Source of the DNA: Flavobacteriaceae bacterium
Lineage (GTDB): Bacteria; Bacteroidota; Bacteroidia; Flavobacteriales; Flavobacteriaceae
DNA length: 8,892 bases
NCBI GenBank assembly: GCA_016649785.1
Contig: JAENXB010000117.1
Location: 1-8,892 of the forward strand
Direction: 5' to 3'
Made by a program: the position numbers and the translations under genes. Positions within the stretch are counted from its first letter, which is position 1. Each line of letters starts with the position of its first letter. The notes beneath the pieces were generated by a model. The model searched no databases and was not told where the DNA came from. It saw only the letters and a list, made by a program, of their open reading frames with translations. This document shows, in pieces, positions 1-5,258 of this stretch.

Positions 1-1430
1 ACGGTCTTGTTGTTTCCCCAACTGTTATATGCATAGGTGAGCACATCGGCAATTTCATCATCGGTAAGATTCTGGCCGGGCATTATACTGTTAAATTGAT
101 TGCCGTTTACCGTGACCTCACCGGTCAATCCATTTAAAACTATCCCTATAGCCCTGTTTGCATCGGCATTTAAGAAATCTGATTTTGCCAGGGGAGGAAA
201 AGCTCCGGGAATACCCTGTCCTGTAGCCTGGTGACAAGCAAAACAAGTTTGCATATAGAGTTGTTTCCCGTGTTCCAATTGCTGAGCCAGGGATTTTGGA
301 GGTATAGGAGCAGAAGTTTCTTCAGAATCGGCCACCGGCATTTTTTGGATCACGCTTCCTTCGGGCAGATAAATTTTATCCAGTTGTTCCCCGGAATAAA
401 TTTTAGGATTTTTCTCGCCTTCCACCTTTAACATTCCCAATGCACCTTTATTGAAAGCGCGGAATATGGAGTGGTCCACTAACAGGAAGGTTCCAGGAAC
501 TTCTACCTTAAGCTCGATCATAGCGGCGCCTCCGGCAGGAATAAGGGTTGTTTGCACATTTTCATTTATTAAACTCCCACCTTCTACATGGACTCTGTCA
601 AAAATTTCCCCTATCATATGAAAAGAAGACACCAGGTTTGGCCCTGCATTGCCCACAAATAAACGGATGGTTTCCCCAACTTTGGCGGTAATGGCGTTGT
701 CTCCGGTTAAAGCACCCACCTTTCCGTTAAATAGAACATAATCCGGGTTTTCATCAATCGCTTTTTGCATATTAAAAGGCTGCAAACCCGGTTTTCCGTA
801 GGCATCTTCGGTATAGAAATCGCCTTGCATGACGTAATATTCTTTATCTACCGGAGGAAGTCCACCCTTGGGTTCTACCAGGATCAACCCGTACATCCCG
901 TTTGCGATGTGCATTCCCACAGGTGCTGTTGCACAATGGTATACATATAAGCCCGGGTTTAATGTTTTAAATGAAAAGACTTTTTCATGTCCCGGAGCGA
1001 CAAGGGAAGATTCCGCTCCTCCACCGGGGCCTGTAACCGCGTGCATATCAATATTATGTGGCAGTTTATTGTCCGGGTGGTTTTTAAGATGAAATTCCAC
1101 CTCATCCCCTACCCTGGTCCTAATAAAACTTCCCGGCACTGTTCCTCCAAAGGTCCAGTACATATATTGTACTCCGTTGGCAATTTCTCCTACCTTTTCT
1201 ATAATTTCCATATCCACCACCAACTTTGCGGCTTTTCGGGCACCAACAGGTTCCGGGACATTTGGCGGGGAAGTAAGTACGGCTTGTATTTTCGAACTTA
1301 TTTCGATATCTGTTGAATTTTCTTCATCAGATTTACAAGAAACAATTGTCGATACAAAAACAAGTACCAATACTAACATTGAATAGATCTTGAAGCCTGA
1401 ACTTCTGTTGGAGTAATAATTTCCGTTCAT
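1..1430 (-). CDS. nirK: Copper-containing nitrite reductase with C-terminal cytochrome c domain, predicted lipoprotein (partial, 3' end beyond window)
   Basis: It reduces nitrite to nitric oxide outside the inner membrane, the NO-forming step of denitrification. 476 codons are visible with no stop. A signal segment (about 15-31) ends in the lipobox IVSC, with the lipid cysteine at 32. Two cupredoxin domains follow (about 65-340). Type 1 copper ligands are H125, C166, H174 and M179; type 2 ligands are H130, H165 and H320; the catalytic pair is D128 and H271. The stretch YHCATAPVGMHIANGMYG resembles Neisseria AniA rather than the HCAPPGMVPWH form of Alcaligenes-type NirK. After a linker (about 360-380) comes a class I cytochrome c domain with CFACH (396-400) and probable axial M450 (SIMPG), which likely feeds electrons directly to the type 1 copper. 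The first ATG is preferred because it gives the signal segment a basic n-region (R9, K14); ATG codon 18 would remove it. The family assignment is very secure. The missing end is probably only a few residues. Confidence 0.96.
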   Translation of the reverse strand, partial: MNGNYYSNRSSGFKIYSMLVLVLVFVSTIVSCKSDEENSTDIEISSKIQAVLTSPPNVPEPVGARKAAKLVVDMEIIEKVGEIANGVQYMYWTFGGTVPGSFIRTRVGDEVEFHLKNHPDNKLPHNIDMHAVTGPGGGAESSLVAPGHEKVFSFKTLNPGLYVYHCATAPVGMHIANGMYGLILVEPKGGLPPVDKEYYVMQGDFYTEDAYGKPGLQPFNMQKAIDENPDYVLFNGKVGALTGDNAITAKVGETIRLFVGNAGPNLVSSFHMIGEIFDRVHVEGGSLINENVQTTLIPAGGAAMIELKVEVPGTFLLVDHSIFRAFNKGALGMLKVEGEKNPKIYSGEQLDKIYLPEGSVIQKMPVADSEETSAPIPPKSLAQQLEHGKQLYMQTCFACHQATGQGIPGAFPPLAKSDFLNADANRAIGIVLNGLTGEVTVNGNQFNSIMPGQNLTDDEIADVLTYAYNSWGNNKT

Positions 1431-1458
1431 AAAATTTGGTGTTTAATTAATTGCAATG

Positions 1459-1466
1459 CAAATTAA
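1459..1466 (-). promoter_or_regulatory. Candidate Bacteroidota -7 promoter element for nirK
   Basis: Read on the minus strand, this is TTAATTTG, seven of eight positions of the Bacteroidota -7 consensus TAnnTTTG (the second base differs). It lies 29 bp upstream of the nirK ATG. If used, transcription would start near 1454-1455. No clear -33 TTTG is seen, which would fit a promoter that depends on an activator. The match is short in AT-rich DNA and the call is tentative. Confidence 0.4.
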
Positions 1467-1487
1467 GATATTTTTGTCCGATTAAAT

Positions 1488-1503
1488 TATGACCTACGTC
1501 ATA
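1488..1503 (-). promoter_or_regulatory. CRP/FNR-family-type operator upstream of nirK
   Basis: This is a perfect inverted repeat, TATGAC-ctac-GTCATA, with 6-bp arms and a 4-bp spacer. It has the shape of sites bound by CRP/FNR-superfamily regulators that control denitrification genes (TTGAT-N4-ATCAA and TTGAC-like half sites). Its centre (1495.5) is about 41 bp upstream of the start predicted from the -7 element at 1459-1466, the position expected for class II activation. I infer that an anaerobic or NO-sensing regulator of the FNR/DNR/HcpR group acts here. The regulator gene is not in the window. Confidence 0.65.
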
Positions 1504-1823
1504 TCAATCATATTTATACTCATTAAAAATAAAAAACATGTGAAATTAAAAGTGGGTTTCTGAACAAACCTAAAAAATTATCAGAAATAAGAAAAACAAA
1601 AAGCTATATTTTTTCTAAATAATCTGTTAGAAGAAGTGCAAATTGTGATCAGGAATTCTCATCCCTTATTTAAAATCATAAAAAAGGCGTGAGAGAGTTC
1701 TGATATAAAAATTTCCGTTTGTCTAGTAAAAGAGTGAATTTTAAATTCTTGAAGAGATTCCTGTTGAGATTTATCGATTTAAGTTAAAGAGAACAACTTC
1801 TAAATTTTAGGGAAATCCAAAAT
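1504..1823. other. Intergenic region between the glycosyltransferase stop and the nirK operator, no gene seen
   Basis: This is AT-rich DNA with many stops on both strands. I find no open frame with protein-like composition, no RNA gene and no convincing hairpin-plus-T-run terminator for the glycosyltransferase gene that ends at 1824. It presumably holds the 3' untranslated region of that gene and the upstream part of the nirK control region. Confidence 0.6.
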
Positions 1824-3452
1824 TCAATAATAAATTATCCATTTATTCATTTCCTCACATTGAGAAAAATTTTTGAGTATATAATCAAGGGAATCGTTCA
1901 TCGGGTGACCTTTTCTCTCAATAAGTATATTGCCTTTTTCCCGCATTAGATCTTTAAATCGCTGCATATCTTCCTTTTGTTTCAAATCCAAAAAATTTCT
2001 TTTGTAGAATGCAGCTTTTTCAAACCTGATTTCCCTTTGTGATTTAAAATTGGCATTTTCTACGGTGACAATTTCATCGTCTAAATAAAAAGAGGGAGAA
2101 GGAAGTAAATAATCATAAACGATCAACCTGTTGAAATCCTTTCCCGATTTTTGCTTTGCAAAACCCATCAATTCTTTCGCAGAATTTATCATATATGGAT
2201 TTCCGGAGCTGAACAACGCATCGGTAAACAACAGGCAAATGCTAAAAGACATTCCCAGATATATCAACTGAAAGCGCTGATCTATACCGGGGTATTTAAT
2301 TAAATAAATTCCAACCCCCGCAGTGAACAGGATAAGCAGAATCGCGTATTTCACATCCAGTAAGACCCAACCACCAAGCCCTCCCACAATTAAACCTAAA
2401 AGAAGTAAAGAAAATAGTCCAATATAAACCCTGACATAAATATTGATCCATTTTCCGGTTGAAGTAAACAAAATATATCCCGCCAACAAAGAAATAAAAG
2501 AATAAATGGGAAGTATGTACAAAACCAATTTTGAAGAAAAAGCGGAAAATATAAATAGAGAACTAACAATAGTGATAACTAGTATAAGGGTTATGGATTT
2601 TTCCTTCAAAATAGCCCTGAATTTTCTTTTAAGATCCAGAACTATAAAAACCAACCAGGGAAAACCTAAAAGCGGCGCTAAAACCAGGTAATACCAAAAA
2701 GGTTGGTCCCTATGAAAATTTTGTGCGGCAATCGTGCGATTGACAATTTGTTCGTCGATAAAGTAATTCCATAATTGAGGTTTATCAATTATAATTGCGG
2801 CAAACCAGGAGCCCGCAACAATTAAAAACAAAAGGTTTCCCAAAAGAGTGTGTTTTGAAAATTGCAACTTCTCTTTGTAAATCCATTTCCAGCAGCTTAT
2901 AAATACGATGACCGGAAGGAGCGCTACAGGGCCTTTGGTAAGAAACGCAAGGCCTAGCATGGCATAAAATGCGTATAGATAAAACGCAGGTTTCCCTTTT
3001 TTATACTGAAGCCAATTATATATACTCCATAAAATGAAGGTGGCCAAATAAGCATCTGTGGTCAAATTGCGAGCCGCGATAAGCACCACCGGAAAGGAAA
3101 AGTAAATTAATGCCGAAAAAAAGGCAATTTTTTCTTCTTTAAAAAGAAGCCTGCCGATTTTAAAAACAAAAAACAATTGCAGGATAAGTGCTACGCTAAG
3201 AAAAAAACGGGCCCCAAATTCATTAATCCCGAAGATTTTATATCCAATCGCAGTAATATAATAGGTTATAGGTGGCTTGTGATAATGTTGGATCCCCAGC
3301 AAGGTAGGATGAAGGTAATCTCCACTTAAAACCATTTCCCTGCTTATTTCAGCATATCTTGCCTCGCTTGTTTCAGCCAGTCCCCAGCTTCCCAGACCAA
3401 TATTTAAAAAAACAAAAATTACCAAAAGAATAAAATAGAACCTGTTTTTCAT
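1824..3452 (-). CDS. ArnT-like membrane glycosyltransferase (GT83 / PMT_2 family)
   Basis: This 542-residue polytopic inner-membrane enzyme is predicted to move a sugar from a polyprenyl-phosphate carrier to an acceptor on the periplasmic side. In the founding member, ArnT, that is aminoarabinose onto lipid A. Hydrophobic segments run from residue 5 to about 412, followed by a soluble periplasmic C-terminal domain (about 415-542) containing LPSPSFYL as in ArnT. Family signatures are EARYAEISREM (30-40, with E30 in the place of the family's conserved acidic residue), the loop HYHKPP (56-61), D133 in the next loop, TKGPVALLP (172-180) and SSKLVLYILPIY (306-317). The length suits the family. The start follows from the clean first membrane segment. 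It appears to be monocistronic. The donor sugar and acceptor cannot be told from sequence; lipid A, another glycolipid or protein glycosylation are all possible, so no gene symbol is given. Confidence 0.85.
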   Translation of the reverse strand: MKNRFYFILLVIFVFLNIGLGSWGLAETSEARYAEISREMVLSGDYLHPTLLGIQHYHKPPITYYITAIGYKIFGINEFGARFFLSVALILQLFFVFKIGRLLFKEEKIAFFSALIYFSFPVVLIAARNLTTDAYLATFILWSIYNWLQYKKGKPAFYLYAFYAMLGLAFLTKGPVALLPVIVFISCWKWIYKEKLQFSKHTLLGNLLFLIVAGSWFAAIIIDKPQLWNYFIDEQIVNRTIAAQNFHRDQPFWYYLVLAPLLGFPWLVFIVLDLKRKFRAILKEKSITLILVITIVSSLFIFSAFSSKLVLYILPIYSFISLLAGYILFTSTGKWINIYVRVYIGLFSLLLLGLIVGGLGGWVLLDVKYAILLILFTAGVGIYLIKYPGIDQRFQLIYLGMSFSICLLFTDALFSSGNPYMINSAKELMGFAKQKSGKDFNRLIVYDYLLPSPSFYLDDEIVTVENANFKSQREIRFEKAAFYKRNFLDLKQKEDMQRFKDLMREKGNILIERKGHPMNDSLDYILKNFSQCEEMNKWIIYY

Positions 3453-3470
3453 TTTTATCGATTATTAACC

Positions 3471-3501
3471 AGACGAAAGAATATAGATAATAGACGAAAG
3501 A
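3471..3501 (-). promoter_or_regulatory. Tandem 10-bp direct repeats upstream of the glycosyltransferase gene
   Basis: The sequence agacgaaaga occurs exactly twice (3471-3480 and 3492-3501), with a 21-bp period, or two helical turns. The nearer copy is 18 bp upstream of the glycosyltransferase ATG. Head-to-tail half sites on one DNA face are typical of OmpR/PhoB-type response regulators, which control arnT in enterobacteria, but usual periods there are 10-11 bp. The repeat is observed; the operator role is inferred. It could be a site for repression, since it overlaps the likely promoter and leader. Confidence 0.35.
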
Positions 3502-3527
3502 CCATTAAGTTGATAACTATTATTGTT

Positions 3528-3541
3528 ACATAATTTTATGT
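3528..3541. promoter_or_regulatory. 14-bp palindrome upstream of the glycosyltransferase gene
   Basis: ACATAA-TT-TTATGT is a perfect inverted repeat about 75 bp upstream of the glycosyltransferase ATG. It is flanked by a second short complementary pair, ATTG (3522-3525) and CAAT (3542-3545), offset by a 2-nt bulge. It may be a protein-binding site or a chance palindrome in AT-rich DNA. Confidence 0.25.
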
Positions 3542-3858
3542 CAATATATTGCCGTCACCTTAAGATATAAACAAAACCGGCCGTAGGGAACCAACCACAA
3601 TTTATGATTTTTTATTAATATATATGAATAATCCTTAAAATTTATGGTGGCATGTGGCATAAATAATAAATTTGGCAAATTCTATCCAATTTTTGCTTGG
3701 AGGGAATAACCTTTGCCCACGGATGGTTATAGACTGAATGATCACAAAGGCTTCTGCCTAACAAGAATGTGCCTGGAACTATAGGCGGTGATGCTATTTT
3801 CTTCCCACACTGAAATCTGATGGAATTATGCATTACGCACGGAATAAGTTCGCGGGAT
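3542..3858. other. Gene-free stretch, nothing recognised
   Basis: All frames on both strands are short. A 63-codon open frame on the minus strand (3642-3833) has no recognisable motif, no promoter and no codon pattern that sets it apart, so it is not called. The section 3640-3840 is less AT-rich than its surroundings and could be a relic of something, but I cannot identify it. Confidence 0.5.
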
Positions 3859-3872
3859 GGGGCTAAACCCCC
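3859..3872. repeat. Hairpin, GGGG-ctaaa-CCCC
   Basis: A 4-bp all-GC stem around a CTAAA loop, with an extra C at 3872. First member of the hairpin field. Confidence 0.45.
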
Positions 3873-3893
3873 TTGTGATCATTTTCTTTCATC

Positions 3894-3911
3894 CCCTGGC
3901 TGAATCCAGGG
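3894..3911. repeat. Hairpin, CCCTGG-ctgaat-CCAGGG
   Basis: A perfect 6-bp stem with a CTGAAT loop (ATTCAG on the other strand). Its GC-rich stem stands out from AT-rich flanks. It lies 22 bp from the previous hairpin, a spacing like that of paired REP units. Confidence 0.6.
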
Positions 3912-4082
3912 CAATGGATAATATTATTAAACCTTTCCAAAAAGTTGTAGTAGCATCCTATTAATCAATCCATATTTGAATAAAAATTAACTTGAGAGAA
4001 TTCAGGGGACACCGGAAATCAAATTTATTCCTTCTTGAGATCGAAGCCAGGATAATGGATAGGATTGTTTCTGATCCGGATA

Positions 4083-4105
4083 TAGCCCACGATTTTAATC
4101 GTGGG
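4083..4105. repeat. Hairpin with 9-bp arms, half of a distant inverted pair
   Basis: CCCACGATT (4086-4094) and AATCGTGGG (4097-4105) form a perfect stem with a TT loop. Positions 4083-4100 are also the exact reverse complement of 4313-4330 (18 bp), so the same element occurs again 213 bp away in the opposite orientation. Confidence 0.65.
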
Positions 4106-4130
4106 TAAAAGGAAACGATAAAATCATCCC

Positions 4131-4150
4131 AACCGTTTCAACGGTTTTTT
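4131..4150 (+). terminator. Hairpin AACCGTT-tc-AACGGTT followed by a T-run
   Basis: A perfect 7-bp inverted repeat (4131-4146) runs into six Ts ending at 4150. In form this is a plus-strand intrinsic terminator, but no plus-strand gene ends here. Its TTTCAA centre matches other hairpins of this field, so a repeat element is more likely than a working terminator. Confidence 0.4.
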
Positions 4151-4179
4151 ATTCAGCAGGAATATAAAAATGTTCTGTC

Positions 4180-4192
4180 TTTGGAAACCAAA
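4180..4192. repeat. Hairpin, TTTGG-aaa-CCAAA
   Basis: A 5-bp perfect stem with an AAA loop. Short, and weaker than its neighbours. Its centre (GGAAACC, or GGTTTCC on the other strand) resembles the others. Confidence 0.3.
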
Positions 4193-4268
4193 TAGGGAAG
4201 CAGGTTTTAAAAAGAAGCCTCAGATCTGATCTATTATATAAAACTCCAAAAAAAAACATGTTAGTGGA

Positions 4269-4284
4269 AATGGTTGAAACCATT
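4269..4284. repeat. Hairpin, AATGGTT-ga-AACCATT
   Basis: A perfect 7-bp inverted repeat followed by TTATT. It has the same build as the hairpin at 4131-4146 (arms of 7, loop of 2), but with the loop GA instead of TC, so it is that element type in reverse orientation with changed stem bases. Confidence 0.5.
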
Positions 4285-4312
4285 TTATTAAAACATCACA
4301 CCTACAACTCAT

Positions 4313-4330
4313 GATTAAAATCGTGGGCTA
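4313..4330. repeat. Inverted copy of 4083-4100
   Basis: Exact 18-bp reverse complement of 4083-4100. Its own outer arm is partly degenerate (CATGATT where CACGATT would be expected), so the local hairpin has a G-T pair. It ends 60 bp before the 111-bp direct repeat. Confidence 0.6.
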
Positions 4331-4389
4331 ATATTTTCCATACAGACGAACTAAAATTTAGACCTGGTCTGCAACAAGTGTTCTTGATC

Positions 4390-4500
4390 CTAAAAAATTT
4401 GATGTCTGAAGGTCAAATCATTCAGAAAGCCAACAAGACTAAGGAAAGTTAAGAAAAAAAAGGTAACCGAATAGGTGACTTTCAGGATGATTTGAAATGT
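4390..4500. repeat. 111-bp direct repeat, left copy
   Basis: It aligns without gaps to 8737-8847, with 13 mismatches over 111 bp (about 88% identity). Positions 4412-4473 differ from the right copy at only one base in 62. The two copies lie 4347 bp apart in the same orientation and bracket the primase-helicase gene and the COG2865 remnant. In one plus-strand frame both copies could encode a short similar C-terminus (…QIIQKANKT-K/R-ES, stop), but upstream frames are closed by stops, at least in the right copy. Confidence 0.85.
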
Positions 4501-4527
4501 TTATTTCAGACTAAATTGAAGTAATAT

Positions 4528-4564
4528 CATTTAAACTTTGGATTTGCTGGAACATTTCAGATGT
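4528..4564. repeat. 37-bp exact direct repeat, copy 1
   Basis: Identical to 4794-4830 over 37 bp (begins catttaaactttgg, ends ttcagatgt), and starts 27 bp after the 111-bp repeat ends. The flanks of the two copies differ, apart from a loosely shared gtaata just upstream. No protein is recognisable in it. Confidence 0.85.
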
Positions 4565-4565
4565 T

Positions 4566-4578
4566 GCCCTGAAAGGGC
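4566..4578. repeat. Hairpin, GCCCT-gaa-AGGGC
   Basis: A perfect 5-bp stem with a GAA loop directly after the 37-bp repeat. The same core, CCCTGAAAGGG, recurs at 4635-4645. On the other strand the centre is CCCTTTCAGGG. Confidence 0.6.
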
Positions 4579-4590
4579 GAAATATATCAG

Positions 4591-4609
4591 CGATGGGCAA
4601 CGCCCATCG
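4591..4609. repeat. Hairpin, CGATGGGC-aac-GCCCATCG
   Basis: A perfect 8-bp GC-rich stem with an AAC loop, the strongest hairpin in the field. It sits 12 bp after the CCCTGAAAGGG hairpin, so the two form a paired unit. Confidence 0.65.
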
Positions 4610-4633
4610 AATAAAAGGCGTTGATTTCAGGAA

Positions 4634-4698
4634 GCCCTGAAAGGGTGAAATAAAAAAGTGTAGGGGAAGCGCTACCCAATTATCTCACCCTTTCAGAT
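4634..4698. repeat. Hairpin CCCT-gaa-AGGG and its inverted partner
   Basis: CCCTGAAAGGG (4635-4645) repeats the core seen at 4567-4577. About 35 bp further on, caccctttcaga (4687-4698) is an inverted copy of the same motif, so the segment is bounded by elements in opposite orientation, with GGGGAAGCGCTACCC (4663-4677) between them. This two-sided layout is typical of BIME-like composite repeats. Confidence 0.5.
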
Positions 4699-4793
4699 AC
4701 TTTGGTGGTTTTTTTATTTTACCTGGCCATTTATAAGAATATTTAGGACTCTTAGGGCATAAAAGGAACAAGAGGATAAAAAATCAGGTAATA

Positions 4794-4830
4794 CATTTAA
4801 ACTTTGGATTTGCTGGAACATTTCAGATGT
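4794..4830. repeat. 37-bp exact direct repeat, copy 2
   Basis: Second copy of 4528-4564, 266 bp downstream in the same orientation. The segment between the two copies holds the hairpins at 4566-4698. Confidence 0.85.
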
Positions 4831-4944
4831 ATTGAAATACCAAAAAAGACAAGCAGCGGGATAAAAGAGAGTGTTGAATTTTTACAAAAAGAATCCTCAA
4901 GAAATATCAGATAAAAGCCTGGCTATATATTAAACAGGGGAAAC

Positions 4945-4961
4945 ATCACTTTCAAAGTGAT
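4945..4961. repeat. Hairpin, ATCACTTT-c-AAAGTGAT
   Basis: A perfect 8-bp inverted repeat around a single C. Its centre CTTTCAAAG carries the TTTCA motif shared with the other hairpins, with different stem bases. It is a lone outlier beyond the main field. Confidence 0.45.
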
Positions 4962-4987
4962 ATCGGAAAAAACTGGGGAGAACATAG

Positions 4988-5077
4988 AAAAATAAAATAG
5001 AGGAACTTATAGATGACCTTGAAGGAGAATTGGTCAAATCAGTAACGGAGCAAGAATTTTACTTAAATGATCTTTAA
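4988..5077 (+). pseudogene. Possible C-terminal relic of an unidentified protein
   Basis: A 29-codon open stretch ending in TAA has a strikingly protein-like, acidic and amphipathic composition: it contains KIEELIDDLEGELVKS and ends EQEFYLNDL. A TAG closes the frame just upstream and the preceding 150 bp carry stops in every frame. It may be the tail of a decayed gene. I do not recognise the family, and chance cannot be excluded in so short a stretch. Confidence 0.22.
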
Positions 5078-5258
5078 AAGCAGTGTTTTTCAAAGGTTAA
5101 ATGGTATAACTAAAAAGATTCAACAACATAAAAATCGACCATTTAAAATATTCAGATTTGATCTTTCCTTTGCTATATTTTTGAAGTATTAATTCCCGGT
5201 TAGTAATAGTTGTAATTTTATAATAAATATTCTTGTTAATCACCAACAAATTCCAATT
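5078..5258. other. Non-coding stretch downstream of the primase-helicase gene
   Basis: AT-rich, with no gene seen. A 9-bp inverted pair (TTAAATGGT at 5097-5105 and ACCATTTAA at 5138-5146, 32 bp apart) is the only structure noted. There is no clear intrinsic terminator for the gene that ends at 5259. Confidence 0.45.

Larger units (their letters stand above)
3859..4697. repeat. Field of short hairpin repeats (REP/BIME-like)
   Basis: About ten short, mostly perfect inverted repeats lie within roughly 840 bp of otherwise AT-rich non-coding DNA; each well-formed one is listed separately below. Stems differ from hairpin to hairpin, while centres are alike (TTTCA or TGAAA in several). Single GC-rich hairpins alternate with spacers of 20-200 bp, and some elements occur in opposite orientations. 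This is the look of repetitive extragenic palindromes, which are often dispersed by IS200/IS605-like REP-associated tyrosine transposases. No such transposase gene is in the window, so that link is inference. Confidence 0.65.

Noticed and set aside
231..1386. Several plus-strand open frames of 60-110 codons
   Set aside because: They lie antisense to the nirK coding sequence, which has full motif support, and their translations have no recognisable features.
2506..2691. Plus-strand open frame of 61 codons
   Set aside because: It is antisense to the membrane region of the ArnT-like gene and has no independent support.
3642..3833. Minus-strand open frame of 63 codons in the intergenic region
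   Set aside because: It has no known motif, no promoter or conserved neighbour, and an unusual Cys/His/Pro mix without a spacing that suggests a metal site. It was kept only as a note in the gene-free stretch.
3640..3840. Group II intron or structured RNA remnant
   Set aside because: A GTGCG near 3840 on the minus strand suggested an intron end, but no domain V hairpin or maturase sequence could be found.
4131..4150. True intrinsic terminator for a plus-strand gene
   Set aside because: No plus-strand gene lies upstream, and the hairpin shares its centre with other members of the repeat field.
4528..4830. CRISPR array
   Set aside because: Only two copies of the 37-bp unit exist, separated by 229 bp rather than a spacer of 30-40 bp, with no further repeats and no cas genes.
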